DNA of 64,000 bases from NCBI RefSeq assembly GCF_029543105.1, contig NZ_JARQXB010000010.1:1-64000 (forward strand), read 5' to 3'. The notes beneath the pieces were generated by a model, which saw only the letters and a list, made by a program, of their open reading frames with translations, made no database searches and was not told the DNA's origin. This stretch comes from Stenotrophomonas sp. HITSZ_GD (GTDB lineage: Bacteria > Pseudomonadota > Gammaproteobacteria > Xanthomonadales > Xanthomonadaceae). Positions 38,716 to 49,173 of this stretch are shown piece by piece (the stretch's first letter is position 1; every line of letters begins with the position of its first letter). A program made the translations under genes and the position numbers.

Positions 38716-39354
38716 ATGGCCGCCCCGCACCCGCACTGGTATTTCGACTTCGTCTCGCCGTTCTCCTACCTGCACTGGCAGAAGCTGCGGCGCCTGCCGC
38801 AGGCCCGCGACATCGTGCCGGTGCCGATCCTGTTCGGCGCGGTGCTGGAGAAGCTCGGCACGCGTGGCCCGGCGGAGATCGAAGGCAAGCGGCTTTTCAC
38901 CTACCGCAAGGTGCAGTGGCAGGCCGAACACGAAGGCGTGCCGCTGCGGTTCCCGCCCACCCACCCGTTCAATCCGCTGCCGGCGCTGCGGCTGTGCATC
39001 GCCGCCGGCACCACCATCCACGCCATCGACGCCATCTTCGACTGGCTGTGGCGCGATGGCCTGGCCGGCGACACCGCCGACGCCTTGCAGCCGCTGGCCC
39101 ATGCCCTGGGCCTGGAGGCCGAGGCCGCAGCGGCGGACCCGGCGGTGAAGGCCCAGCTGCGCGCCAACACCGAGCAGGCCCTGGCGGCCGGCGTGTTCGG
39201 CGTGCCGACGCTGGAGATCGGCGGGGAACTGTTCTGGGGCAACGATGCCCACGGCCTGATGGAGACCGTGCTGGCCGACCCCGACTGGCTGCGGCGCGGC
39301 GAGGCCGGCCGCTTGGCCCACCTGCCCGTGGGCATCCGCCGGGGCGGCGCCTGA
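38716..39354 (+). CDS. 2-hydroxychromene-2-carboxylate isomerase family protein
   Basis: 212-residue DsbA-fold protein of the GST-kappa/HCCA isomerase group. The N-terminus FDFVSPFSYLHWQKLRRL has the catalytic Ser position of HCCA isomerases in place of a CxxC, and the C-terminal FGVPTLEIGGELFWGNDAHGLMETV is the family signature. In naphthalene degradation this glutathione-dependent enzyme isomerises HCCA, but no such pathway is near, so a general glutathione-linked role is as likely. Confidence 0.85.
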   Translation: MAAPHPHWYFDFVSPFSYLHWQKLRRLPQARDIVPVPILFGAVLEKLGTRGPAEIEGKRLFTYRKVQWQAEHEGVPLRFPPTHPFNPLPALRLCIAAGTTIHAIDAIFDWLWRDGLAGDTADALQPLAHALGLEAEAAAADPAVKAQLRANTEQALAAGVFGVPTLEIGGELFWGNDAHGLMETVLADPDWLRRGEAGRLAHLPVGIRRGGA

Positions 39355-39447
39355 CAGCCCTGTCAGGTTTCCCCGCTTACGCCGGACCCCATTTTTGGGA
39401 TAGCTTTCACAAACCAGCATCAACGCACGCAACAGCCGGAGGGGGCA

Positions 39448-40392
39448 ATGCGTATCGGCATCGTGGTGGATTCGGCTTGCGATCTGCCCGTGGACTTCAT
39501 CGAAAAACACAACATCGTGCTGCTTCCGATCAGCGTGAGGATCGGCGAGGCGGTATTGGCCGACCACCGCGACGAGGAGGCCACGCTGAGCTTCCTGCAG
39601 GCGCATGTGGCCGAGCGCGGCCATGAGGCGGAAACCACGCCGTTCTCGGTCAACCAGATCCGCGACCTGTTCCTGGACCGGCTGGTCATCGACTACGACC
39701 ACGTGTTCTGCCTGACCATCTCCAAGCTGCGCAGCCAGATCCACGAGAACGCGATGCAGGCCAGCTTCGCGATCCTCAACGACTACAAGCCGGTGCGCCA
39801 GGCCGCCGGGCACAACTCGCCGTTCGCGCTGCGGGTGATCGACACGCTCAACCTGTTCGCCGGCCAGGGCATCACCGCGGTGGAAGCGGTGCGCATGCGC
39901 GACGAGGGCGCCAACGTGGCGCAGATCCGTGCGCGGCTCGAGCAGCTGGCCGAGAACACCTATGGCTACATGATTCCACGCGACCTGTACTACCTGCGCA
40001 ACCGCGCGCGCGCCAAGGGCGACCGCAGCGTGGGCCTGATCAGCGCCGCCCTGGGCAGCGCGCTGGATATCAAGCCGGTGCTGCGGGCCTACCGCGGCAA
40101 CACCGAGCCGGTGGCCAAGCTCAAGGGCTTCGAGCCTTCGGTGCAGAAGCTGTTCGAATTCGCCGCGCGCAAGGTGCGCGAGGGCCTGATGACGCCGACC
40201 GTGTGCGTGGGCTATGGCGGCGAGCTGGCCGAACTGCGCGCCCTGCCCGGCTACACCGCGCTCAAGGATGCCTGCGCGGAGAAGAACGTGCAGATGCTCG
40301 AAAGCGTGATGAGCCTGACCGGCATGGTGAATGTCGGCAAGGGCGCGGTGGCCGTGGGCTTCGCCGCCGAGCCGCACACGTTCAGCGCCTGA
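39448..40392 (+). CDS. DegV family fatty-acid-binding protein
   Basis: 314-residue DegV-type protein; the family binds fatty acids and in Gram-positives supplies fatty acid kinase (FakB). N-terminal IVVDSACDLP and ISVRIGEAV, the TTPFSVNQI and CLTISKLRSQIHENAM motifs and the RVIDTLNLFAGQG segment are present. The C-terminal domain ends with TGMVNVGKGAVAVGF. Preceded by AGGGGG six bases upstream of ATG. No FakA-like kinase is in the window; the proteobacterial role is unclear. Confidence 0.87.
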   Translation: MRIGIVVDSACDLPVDFIEKHNIVLLPISVRIGEAVLADHRDEEATLSFLQAHVAERGHEAETTPFSVNQIRDLFLDRLVIDYDHVFCLTISKLRSQIHENAMQASFAILNDYKPVRQAAGHNSPFALRVIDTLNLFAGQGITAVEAVRMRDEGANVAQIRARLEQLAENTYGYMIPRDLYYLRNRARAKGDRSVGLISAALGSALDIKPVLRAYRGNTEPVAKLKGFEPSVQKLFEFAARKVREGLMTPTVCVGYGGELAELRALPGYTALKDACAEKNVQMLESVMSLTGMVNVGKGAVAVGFAAEPHTFSA

Positions 40393-40461
40393 TGCCGGAT
40401 CGTCACGCCGCCCACGCGGGCGGCGACGCTAGGCTTGGGCCATCCAACGAGGAACCCCGCA

Positions 40462-40800
40462 ATGTCCGTGAGTTATTCGATCAGCCTTCCCGATCCCGCC
40501 CAGGCCCGTGGCAGCGAACCGAGCGTGAGCTTCAGCGCGCATGGCGCCGAGGCCTTCGCCGAGCAGCTGCGCGATGCCCTGGCCGACCCGGCCTGGTTCC
40601 AGCGCTGGCTGGCGCTGCAGCCGGATCCGGACGAGGTCGACCCGAGCATGGGCATCACCGATCCCTCGGCCACGGTCACCGGCCAGCAGGCCGACCTACG
40701 CATCAACCTGGTGGCGACCACGTCCATCCCCGGCGATATCCTCAAGCACCGCATGCACGTGCTGGCGGGGAAGCATTGGGAACTGCGCAACGTGCGCTAA
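40462..40800 (+). CDS. Small conserved-type hypothetical protein
   Basis: 112 residues, soluble, acidic, with no signal peptide and no recognised domain. Central segment FAEQLRDALADPAWFQRWLA looks like an amphipathic helix and the C-terminal part (ADLRINLVATTSIPGDILKH) alternates strands. The ATG at 40462 is chosen with an ACGAGGAAC Shine-Dalgarno about ten bases upstream. Single gene between DegV and a REP-like repeat. Confidence 0.65.
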   Translation: MSVSYSISLPDPAQARGSEPSVSFSAHGAEAFAEQLRDALADPAWFQRWLALQPDPDEVDPSMGITDPSATVTGQQADLRINLVATTSIPGDILKHRMHVLAGKHWELRNVR

Positions 40801-40828
40801 TAAGACCACGGACGCCGACGATTTCTGG

Positions 40829-40867
40829 TCGCGGCTGAAGCCGCTCCTACAACAGGAGCGGTCCTAC
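40829..40867. repeat. REP-like palindrome
   Basis: On the minus strand it reads GTAGGAGCGGCTTCAGCCGCGA preceded by an imperfect second copy (GTAGGACCGCTCCT) in opposite orientation. This is the well-known REP motif of Pseudomonas and Xanthomonadaceae. It lies in the gap between two convergent genes and may stop transcription or protect mRNA ends. Confidence 0.7.
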
Positions 40868-40885
40868 CGTTCCGATGGGGTGGCC

Positions 40886-41719
40886 TCAGCCCTTTAAGGC
40901 TTTCGCATGCCACGCCACGTGGTCGCCGATAAAACTGGCGATGAAGTAATAGCTGTGGTCATACCCCGGCTGCATGCGGAGCGTCAGCGGGTGGTTCGCC
41001 GCCTCGGCCGCAGACTGCAGCAGCTGCGGGCGTAGCTGCCCTTCGAGGAACTCGTCCGCGCCGCCCTGGTCCACGAGCAGCGGCGTACGCGCATAGCCGT
41101 GCGCCAGCAGCGCGGTGGCGTCGTATTCCTGCCACGCCGCGCGGTCCTCGCCGAGATAGGCAGTGAACGCCTTCTCGCCCCACGGCACCTGGCTCGGCGC
41201 CACGATCGGAGAGAACGCCGAGATGCTGCGATAGCGCGAGGGATTGCGCAGGCCGATCACCAGCGCGCCATGCCCGCCCATCGAGTGGCCGCAAATGCCG
41301 CGCGCCTCGCTGGCCGGGAAGTTCGCCTCCACCAGCGCCGGCAACTCGTCCACGATGTAGTCATACATGCGGTAGTGCGACGCCCAGGGCGCCTGCGTGG
41401 CGTTGACGTAGAAACCCGCGCCCTTGCCCAGGTCGTAGCCCTCGGCATCGGCCACCTCATCGCCACGCGGGCTGGTATCCGGCGCGACGAGGATCACCCC
41501 ATGCTCGGCCGCATACCGCTGCGCACCCGCCTTGGTGATGAAGTTCTGCTCGGTGCAGGTCAGGCCGGAGAGCCAGTACAGCACCGGCAGCTGGCCGCCT
41601 TGCGCCACTTGCGGCGGCAGGTAGACAGCGAAGCGCATGTCGCAGCCGAGCACCTCGGAACGGTGCTGCCACACTTCCTGGCGACCGCCGAAGCAGGCGT
41701 GTTGTTCGATGCGTTGCAT
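40886..41719 (-). CDS. fghA: S-formylglutathione hydrolase
   Basis: 277-residue esterase-D type serine hydrolase that cleaves S-formylglutathione to formate and glutathione, second step of formaldehyde detoxification. The alpha/beta-hydrolase nucleophile elbow GHSMGG gives Ser146; the family's [17 protein letters not shown] is present, and the catalytic Asp and His lie in DQGGADEFL and the [12 protein letters not shown] end. Nine bases downstream of frmA, same strand. Confidence 0.95.
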   Translation of the reverse strand: MQRIEQHACFGGRQEVWQHRSEVLGCDMRFAVYLPPQVAQGGQLPVLYWLSGLTCTEQNFITKAGAQRYAAEHGVILVAPDTSPRGDEVADAEGYDLGKGAGFYVNATQAPWASHYRMYDYIVDELPALVEANFPASEARGICGHSMGGHGALVIGLRNPSRYRSISAFSPIVAPSQVPWGEKAFTAYLGEDRAAWQEYDATALLAHGYARTPLLVDQGGADEFLEGQLRPQLLQSAAEAANHPLTLRMQPGYDHSYYFIASFIGDHVAWHAKALKG

Positions 41720-41728
41720 GGCGGCGGC

Positions 41729-43169
<1,441 letters not shown>

Positions 43170-43184
43170 GGGCGGGCCTGCCGG

Positions 43185-43224
43185 ATACTGGGGGGCAGTA
43201 TAGGGATTGGGTGGGGAATGGCAA
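43185..43224 (-). promoter_or_regulatory. frmR promoter with FrmR-type operator
   Basis: On the minus strand, TTGCCA (43224-43219), 16-base spacer, TATACT (43202-43197). A perfect inverted repeat ATACTG-GGGGG-CAGTAT at 43185-43201 overlaps the -10 box and start site. An AT-flanked G/C tract of this kind is the known operator shape of RcnR/FrmR repressors, so autorepression is expected. Confidence 0.8.
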
Positions 43225-43387
43225 GTCCGCCGGTCGCCGTGAAGCGCCACTCCCACCCGCCCACCATCCACCCGCTCGCGTCATGCCCGCTGCTTTTCCG
43301 GGCCGCTGGATGTCATGATCCGACAGCCCGGCAACCGAGTCGGGATACGTCGCGGAGTGCGACGCAGAAAAACCATTGGAGATTCAC

Positions 43388-43813
43388 ATGGACAGGAAAG
43401 CACGCGGCCTGGCGGCCCTCTTGATGCTGCTCGCGCCAGCGCTCGCCAGCGCGCAACCCGCGCCGCCCGCGCCGCCACCGCCTTTTTTCCATTACTACTA
43501 CCCGGCGTGTTCGCAGGCGATACAGGCACTGCGTGCCGATGCGGAGCTGGGCGCGCTGTTGCAGCCGGTGCCCTCCTGGCGAACATGTGGCTGCGTGAGC
43601 CGACGCGTGGAGCAGGATCCCCGGCTCAAGCCGCTGGTAGCGCTGACCGACGAGGCCGAGGTCGAGGCGCGCCTGCAAGCAGAGCCACTGCGCACCTACG
43701 CGCCGGCGCGGATCATGGCCCTGCGATACGAGTGCTTTGCCGAGACCGTCAACGAAGCGCTGCGCGCGAAGGGATTGGATCCTGAAGGTGTAGGAGCGGA
43801 CCCCGCGCCCTGA
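43388..43813 (+). CDS. Small secreted hypothetical protein
   Basis: 141 residues; signal peptide (ALLMLLAPALASAQ, cut about residue 22), then a Pro-rich stretch and a domain with four cysteines (YPACSQ, TCGC, YECFAE), likely disulfide-bonded in the periplasm. Preceded by TTGGAG seven bases before ATG. Its last codons (GVGADPAP) overlap a REP-like GTAGGAGCGGACCCCGCGCCC sequence, so the original C-terminus may have been shorter or replaced. Family not recognised. Confidence 0.65.
   Translation: MDRKARGLAALLMLLAPALASAQPAPPAPPPPFFHYYYPACSQAIQALRADAELGALLQPVPSWRTCGCVSRRVEQDPRLKPLVALTDEAEVEARLQAEPLRTYAPARIMALRYECFAETVNEALRAKGLDPEGVGADPAP
43789..43812. repeat. Partial REP-like sequence within the 3' end of a gene
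   Basis: TGTAGGAGCGGACCCCGCGCC resembles half of the REP motif seen at 40829 (shared TGTAGGAGCGG). It forms the last seven codons and stop of the secreted protein. The 167-base gap that follows (43814-43980) holds no recognisable gene or strong signal. Confidence 0.4.
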
Positions 43814-43980
43814 AGCTGTCCCCGCCCGTGCGTCATTTTCCTTCGCTTCCCGATCAGGAAATCCAGCAGCGCCCAGCCATTGTCGGCCTCTGCTTGGGCG
43901 TGCTGGTGTAGAGATGGAACCCGGCTGACGCGATCAAGCGGGCAGGCGATCCCGATCAGGCGCAGGCGTGACTGCTTGCG

Positions 43981-45429
43981 CTACACCGGGCCCGCCCGCA
44001 CACCCACCTCGTCGCGCATTACGCTGGCCGTGGCGGCGACCCGCCCGCTCAGGACCGCCGCCATCGCCATCGCGGTGCCGATCATCAGGCAGGCGACCGC
44101 AAACGCGACCTTGACCTGATCGGGACCCGCCCCATCCGGCGCAAGCGAGAAGAAGACCCCACCGACCAGCGCTACCGACAACGCGCCGCCCAGTTGCATC
44201 GCCGCACTGACAACCCCCGCGGCCAGCCCCGCCCAACGCGGGGCCACGCGGTCGACATTCAATCGCACCAGCGCCGGCAAGGCGATGCCCTGCCCGATAC
44301 CCAGCACGAGCAGCGGAAGCGGAAGCCAGCGTGGATGGCCAAGCGCCACCACGCCCGCGACCACCACCAGGCCCGTCACTTCCAGGCTCATGCCCAGCGC
44401 GGCGGTGCGCGTGCCCACCCGGCGCGACAGGCGAAGGCCACAGGACGGCCCCAGCAACTGCCCGATGCCGAGCGGCAGGATCGCCAGGCCCGCCGCGAGC
44501 GCGTCGCGCCCCAGCCCCGCTTGCTGATACACCGCGAACGTCAGGAAGAACGACGCCAAGGCGTACAGCAGGATCGCCGCCAGCAAGCCCAGGCGCAGGC
44601 CACGCGCCGCCAATATGACCGAGGGCGGCACCAGCGGCGTCGCGCCCGCGCGCTCCCGACGCTTTTCATAGCGCCAGAAGACGGCAAGCAGCGGCGCGCT
44701 CGACGCCAGCAGGACCAGGGTCCACGCGGGCCAGCCCTGCTGCCGCCCCTCGATCAGCGGCACCACGAGCGCAAGCACCCCCATCGCCAACAGGATGACG
44801 CCGGGAACATCCATGCCACCCGTTTGTTCGGCGCGGGTTTCGCGCACCAGCGTCAACGCGGCCGGCACGGCCAATGCGATGACCGGAAGGTTGATGAGGA
44901 AGACACTGCGCCAGCCCAGATGCCAGACATCCGCCGACACCAGCACGCCGCCAAGCAGTTGCCCGCCCACGGCGGCCAACCCGAAGGTCGACCCGTACAG
45001 GCTGAGCGCCCTGCCCTTCTCGTTCGCGGAAAACAGCGCGTGGATCGACGCCAGGGACTGCGGCGCCATCACCGCTGCCGAGATGCCCTGCAGCAGCCTG
45101 CCGGCGATGAGTACCTCCGCTGACCCGGCGAATCCGCAGATCGCGGAGGCGGCGCCGAAGCCCAGCATGCCCGCCACGAAGGTGCGCCGCCGGCCATACA
45201 GGTCACCCAGCCGCCCGCCCAGGATGAGGGTCACGGCGTATGCGATGGCGTAGACCGACACCACCAGTTGCGCGACATCCGCCGAGGCGCGCAGGTTCGA
45301 ACGGATGTCGGGCAAGGCGACGTTGACGATGAAGAAGTCGAGCGGCGGCAACAGCGTGCCGACCAGCAGCACGGCCAAGGCCGCCCAGCGGCGTGGGTCC
45401 ACCGCACCGGAATTGGAAAAGGTATTCAC
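43981..45429 (-). CDS. MFS transporter, DHA2/EmrB-QacA type
   Basis: 482-residue proton-driven major facilitator with about fourteen helices. Motif A GGRLGDLYGRRRTFV lies between helices 2 and 3, and motif D1-like PPLDFFIVNVALPDI in helix 1. No TolC-dependent adaptor is adjacent, so it should export to the periplasm alone. It is downstream of an SDR gene (54-base gap) and both are divergent from a LysR gene, suggesting one inducible unit. Confidence 0.9.
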   Translation of the reverse strand: MNTFSNSGAVDPRRWAALAVLLVGTLLPPLDFFIVNVALPDIRSNLRASADVAQLVVSVYAIAYAVTLILGGRLGDLYGRRRTFVAGMLGFGAASAICGFAGSAEVLIAGRLLQGISAAVMAPQSLASIHALFSANEKGRALSLYGSTFGLAAVGGQLLGGVLVSADVWHLGWRSVFLINLPVIALAVPAALTLVRETRAEQTGGMDVPGVILLAMGVLALVVPLIEGRQQGWPAWTLVLLASSAPLLAVFWRYEKRRERAGATPLVPPSVILAARGLRLGLLAAILLYALASFFLTFAVYQQAGLGRDALAAGLAILPLGIGQLLGPSCGLRLSRRVGTRTAALGMSLEVTGLVVVAGVVALGHPRWLPLPLLVLGIGQGIALPALVRLNVDRVAPRWAGLAAGVVSAAMQLGGALSVALVGGVFFSLAPDGAGPDQVKVAFAVACLMIGTAMAMAAVLSGRVAATASVMRDEVGVRAGPV

Positions 45430-45483
45430 CGCATTTCTCCTCGTGGGGTGGCACGACGAAATCGACGCGTACGCATCGCGCGC

Positions 45484-46230
45484 TCAGCGCATGCCGCCCG
45501 AGGCGATGACGCATTCGCCCGTCATCCAGCCCGCATCGGTGGAGGCGAGGAACGCGACGATGGATGCGATGTCGGTCACCTGGCCGATGCGGCCCAGCGG
45601 CGTCTGTTGTTCGTTCCAGGCCTGGAAATCCGAGCCCATCACGCCGTTGGCGTGCGTGCCTTCGGTCTCGATCAGCCCGGGATTGACTGCATTCACGCGG
45701 ATGCCGCGCGGCCCCAGCTCGCGCGAGAGCACGCCGGTGATCGCGTCGAGCGCGCCCTTGGTGCCGCTGTAGATGGCGCTTTCGACCGGCAGGATGCGCG
45801 TGACGAAGGAGCTGATGTTGATGATGCTCGCCCCTTCCCCCAAGAACGGCGCAGCCGCGCCGGCGACCAGGAGCGGGCCCAGCACGTTGAGGTCGAACTG
45901 CTGGCGGTACAGGGCCTCGGTGGTGTCCTCGATCCTGGCGAACGCATAGATACCGGCGTTGTTGACCACGATATCCAGCCTGCCGAACCGCGCGATGGCA
46001 GCGCCGACCAGCGCATCCACGTCCGCCTTATGGCGAACGTCGGCACGCACCGCTATCGCACTTCCGCCCGCGCGTTCGATATCGGCCACCACGGCTTGCG
46101 CGCCGCCCGCGCTGGAAGCGTAGTTGACGACGACCTGGGCGCCCTCGCTCGCCAGCCGGCGCGCGATCCCGGCCCCGATACCCTTCGCGGCACCCGTCAC
46201 GAGTGCGACCTTTCCGTTCAACTTGCGCAT
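45484..46230 (-). CDS. SDR-family oxidoreductase
   Basis: 248-residue classical short-chain dehydrogenase/reductase. Cofactor motif TGAAKGIGAGIA (TGxxxGxG), NNAG, catalytic Ser in INISSF and YSGTK (YxxxK). Likely NADP-dependent because Ala-Ser rather than Asp follows strand 2 (NYASS). First gene of a two-gene unit with the MFS transporter, divergent from the LysR gene at 46333. Substrate unknown. Confidence 0.9.
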   Translation of the reverse strand: MRKLNGKVALVTGAAKGIGAGIARRLASEGAQVVVNYASSAGGAQAVVADIERAGGSAIAVRADVRHKADVDALVGAAIARFGRLDIVVNNAGIYAFARIEDTTEALYRQQFDLNVLGPLLVAGAAAPFLGEGASIINISSFVTRILPVESAIYSGTKGALDAITGVLSRELGPRGIRVNAVNPGLIETEGTHANGVMGSDFQAWNEQQTPLGRIGQVTDIASIVAFLASTDAGWMTGECVIASGGMR

Positions 46231-46287
46231 GCTGCACCTCCAGTGGGGGCGGGCATGGTGACGCCGGCAGGATTGTTTGGGCACTGC

Positions 46288-46316
46288 CATTCCTGCATAT
46301 TCGGCGTGCATTCTTG
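46288..46316. promoter_or_regulatory. Direct repeat in the SDR/LysR divergent promoter
   Basis: CATTCCTG (46288-46295) and CATTCTTG (46309-46316) are 21 bases apart, two helical turns, just upstream of the LysR GTG start. GCA and TGC between them add a weak inverted repeat. A candidate binding region for the adjacent LysR protein. Confidence 0.35.
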
Positions 46317-46332
46317 AACGGGCAGCCTGGGC

Positions 46333-47214
46333 GTGGAGTGGAGCGATATCCGGATATTTCTCGCCGTCGTGCGCGGAAAGTCGCTCGGCGAGGCGGCACG
46401 CACCCTGGGCGTGAGCCATCCCACCGTGGGCCGCCGGATCAAGGTGCTTGAGGACGAGGCCGAACAGCCGCTGTTCCGCAGGACGAAAGACGGCCTGGTG
46501 CTGACCGATGCCGGAGACGCGGTGCTGGCGCTGGCGGAGTCCATGGAGGAATCGGCGCTTTCCATGGAACGGCGCCTGGCCGGCAACCACGCACGGCTCG
46601 AAGGCGTCCTGCGCATATCCTCGGCGGACTGGTTCGCCGCTTACGTGCTGGCGCCGGTCTTCGTCGAACTTGCTCGCCTCCACCCGGGCGTGGTGCCCGA
46701 GGTCATCGCCAGTTATCGGCTGCTCGACCTCTCCCGCCGCGAGGCCGACGTGGCGTTCCGCATCGTCCCTTTCAGCGAGCCGGACATCGTCCAGCGGCGG
46801 CTGATGACGATGCCGTACGGCCTCTACGGTTCAGCCGACACGGCACGCGCGGCCAACGACGATCCCGAATCGGCGCGCCTCATCCTGATGAACGCGGCCC
46901 AGGCGCACTTTCCGGATGTCGGCTGGCTGCTGGAGCGGTTCCCGCATGCCAGGCGCGCGTTCGCCAGCACCAGCCGCAGCGTGCAGGCGCAGATGTGCCT
47001 GCGTGGCCAAGGCATCGCCGTGCTGCCGCGGCCGTTGGGTGAAAGCATCGCAGGGCTGCACCGCATCGACCGCTTCGGCGCGCCGCCTGGCCGGGACGTC
47101 TGGGTGGGTTATCACCAGGACCTGCGCCACATGGACCGGCTACGCGCCCTGCTGGAGATCGCCCAGCGGCTGCTGCCGCATCCCGCTACACCTGCCGACG
47201 ACGCGGCTGGCTAG
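46333..47214 (+). CDS. LysR-family regulator
   Basis: 293-residue LysR-type regulator. N-terminal winged helix (SLGEAARTLGVSHPTVGRRIKVLE with parts about residues 16-45), linker helix, and a periplasmic-binding-like effector domain. The DNA helix carries HPTVGRR, like the subgroup often next to SDR genes. GTG start at 46333. Divergent from the SDR/MFS unit it presumably controls. Confidence 0.88.
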   Translation: MEWSDIRIFLAVVRGKSLGEAARTLGVSHPTVGRRIKVLEDEAEQPLFRRTKDGLVLTDAGDAVLALAESMEESALSMERRLAGNHARLEGVLRISSADWFAAYVLAPVFVELARLHPGVVPEVIASYRLLDLSRREADVAFRIVPFSEPDIVQRRLMTMPYGLYGSADTARAANDDPESARLILMNAAQAHFPDVGWLLERFPHARRAFASTSRSVQAQMCLRGQGIAVLPRPLGESIAGLHRIDRFGAPPGRDVWVGYHQDLRHMDRLRALLEIAQRLLPHPATPADDAAG

Positions 47215-47255
47215 CCGCGCGGCGGGCGCTCGCGGCAGGCACCGGGCAGCGGATC

Positions 47256-48005
47256 TCACTTCGCCTCGGCGGCCCACTGCACCGCATCCGCCCCGGCCGG
47301 GATGTACAACGGCGCATCGGCATCGTGGGCCGCGCGCCACACCGCCTGCGCCACATCATGCGATGTCGTGCCCGGCCCGACGGATTCGACCATCCGCGCG
47401 ATGGCCTGTTGCATGAACTCGCCATAGGCCGGGTCGTCCAGGCCGCGCAGCCCGGCGCGTGCGCTTTCGCGGAACCGCGTTTCGCCCGACGAGCCCGGCA
47501 GCACGATGTGCGCACGCACGCCGAACTGCGCGACCTCGCCCGCCAGCGACTCGGTGAGCGCGTTCACCGCGGCCTTGGACGCGCGGTAGGCGCCGATCAA
47601 GGGCAGCGGCTTGTACGTCGCGCTGGAGGTCACGTTGACGATCACGCCGGCGCCACGCGCGCGCATCTGCGGCAGCACGGCCTGCGTGACCGCGATCGTG
47701 CCGAACGTATTGGTCTCGAACAGCGCGCGCAGCGTGTCCATGCGCGTGAGTTCGAGGGGCGCGGGCGCGCCGAAGCCGGCGTTGTTCACGAGCACGTCGA
47801 TGGCGCCGGCGGCCGCTATCGCGCGGCCGATGCTGTCGGCGTTGGTGACGTCGAGCTGCCGCACCTGCAGGTGCGGCGAGGCCGGCAGCACGTCATGCCG
47901 CGGCTTGCGCATGGTGGCGACCACGCGCCAGTCGCGTTCGAGGAAATGGCGCGCGGTCGCCAGGCCGAAGCCGGAGGAGCAGCCGGTGATCAGTACGGTC
48001 TTCAT
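47256..48005 (-). CDS. SDR-family oxidoreductase
   Basis: 249-residue short-chain dehydrogenase. Motifs: TGCSSGFG (cofactor), NNAGFG, Ser in NVTSSAT, YRASK. An Arg after the second strand (TMRKP) suggests NADP preference. Divergent from an AraC regulator (48102), with AraC-like half-sites between; convergent with the LysR gene at 46333. Substrate unknown. Confidence 0.9.
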   Translation of the reverse strand: MKTVLITGCSSGFGLATARHFLERDWRVVATMRKPRHDVLPASPHLQVRQLDVTNADSIGRAIAAAGAIDVLVNNAGFGAPAPLELTRMDTLRALFETNTFGTIAVTQAVLPQMRARGAGVIVNVTSSATYKPLPLIGAYRASKAAVNALTESLAGEVAQFGVRAHIVLPGSSGETRFRESARAGLRGLDDPAYGEFMQQAIARMVESVGPGTTSHDVAQAVWRAAHDADAPLYIPAGADAVQWAAEAK

Positions 48006-48067
48006 GGAGCCTCTGGGGGCAAGGGGGAGCGGCCAAGGTAGGTCGCGCCACCCGTACTGACTACAAT

Positions 48068-48097
48068 CGAACGTCCGAATTTCATTAGCGAGCGTCC
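48068..48097. promoter_or_regulatory. Candidate AraC half-sites between SDR and AraC genes
   Basis: CGAACGTCC (48068-48076) and CGAGCGTCC (48089-48097) are direct repeats with one mismatch, 21 bases apart. This two-turn direct-repeat arrangement is typical of AraC-family operators. The second copy ends five bases before the AraC ATG, so the protein could repress itself while acting on the SDR promoter. Confidence 0.55.
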
Positions 48098-48101
48098 AGC
48101 C

Positions 48102-49073
48102 ATGGTCGATCCATTGGCGGAAGTCGTCATGTTGCTCCAGCCGGCCGCGCGCTTCTCGAAGCAGGTGGTCGGCGCGGGGGCATGGCGGGCACGGCGCTCG
48201 AACGCGGGCGAGCCGTTCTATTGCGCCGTGCTGGAAGGCAGTTGCCGGCTGCGGCCGGAGGGCGGCGAGGACATCGTGCTGCACGCGGGCGACTTCGTAC
48301 TGGTTCCCGCGTCGCACGGCTTCACGATGTCCAGCCTGGACGCACCCGCCGACGTGGCCGATGCGCCCCCGCTGGCGCTCGGCGACGGGAGCTTTCGCGT
48401 CGGCGCGGCGCAGGGACCGACGGACCTGCGCATCATGGCGGGCCATTGTCGCTTCGGCTCGCCGGATGCCGCCCTGCTCGTCTCGCTGTTGCCACGGCTC
48501 CTCCACGTCCCCGGCGAACCCCGGCTGGCCACGCTCGTGCGCTTGCTCGGCGACGAATCCCGCGAGGACCGGCTTGCCCGGGAAGTGGTGCTGGCCCGCT
48601 TGCTGGAGGTGCTTCTCATCGAAGCGCTGCGCTGCAGCGCGGGCACGGGCGTGGCGCCCGGACTGGTGCGGGCGTTGTCCGATGCGCGCCTGGCCGCGGC
48701 TATCCGCGCGATACATGCACGGCCGGCGCACGGTTGGACCGTCGATGCACTGGCGAAACAAGCCGCGCTTTCCCGCTCGGCGTTCTTCGAGCGCTTCAAC
48801 CGCGTGATGGGCATGCCGCCCATGGAATACCTGCTGGCCTGGCGCATGGCCTTGGCCAAGGACCTGCTCAGGCGCGAGAACCTCGGCCTGGCCGAGGTCG
48901 CGCATCGCGTGGGCTATGGTTCGGCGAGCACCTTCAGCGTCGCCTTCGCGCGCCACCTGGGCTGCCCGCCGTCGCAGTACGCGCGCAGATATTCGTCGGC
49001 CACCACGGCCGAAGAAGCCAGCGTCATCGACGCCATCGAACCCTCCACCGACGGCGGCAGGGCACAGGCCTGA
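48102..49073 (+). CDS. AraC-family regulator with cupin sensor domain
   Basis: 323 residues. N-terminal cupin_6-type sensor (about residues 10-190; FYCAVLEGSCRLRP and LHAGDFVLVPA), C-terminal double helix-turn-helix (about 205-305; WTVDALAKQAALSRSAFFERF and LAEVAHRVGYGSASTFSVAF). Regulators of this build are often found next to SDR genes. Divergent from the SDR at 47256. Confidence 0.9.
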   Translation: MVDPLAEVVMLLQPAARFSKQVVGAGAWRARRSNAGEPFYCAVLEGSCRLRPEGGEDIVLHAGDFVLVPASHGFTMSSLDAPADVADAPPLALGDGSFRVGAAQGPTDLRIMAGHCRFGSPDAALLVSLLPRLLHVPGEPRLATLVRLLGDESREDRLAREVVLARLLEVLLIEALRCSAGTGVAPGLVRALSDARLAAAIRAIHARPAHGWTVDALAKQAALSRSAFFERFNRVMGMPPMEYLLAWRMALAKDLLRRENLGLAEVAHRVGYGSASTFSVAFARHLGCPPSQYARRYSSATTAEEASVIDAIEPSTDGGRAQA

Positions 49074-49173
49074 TCCAGGCGCGGGACCGTGCGGGGCGGG
49101 ATCGCCGTAGGTCCCTGCGGTGCGCTACATTCCACGGCGCGCCGCCCCGCGCCCGCCCAGGACCCCGACGACC

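Noticed and set aside
43814-43980. Possible gene remnant in the gap between the small secreted protein and the MFS gene
   Set aside because: A short minus-strand frame reads like protein for about 35 residues, but has no start signal or recognisable family, so it is not called.
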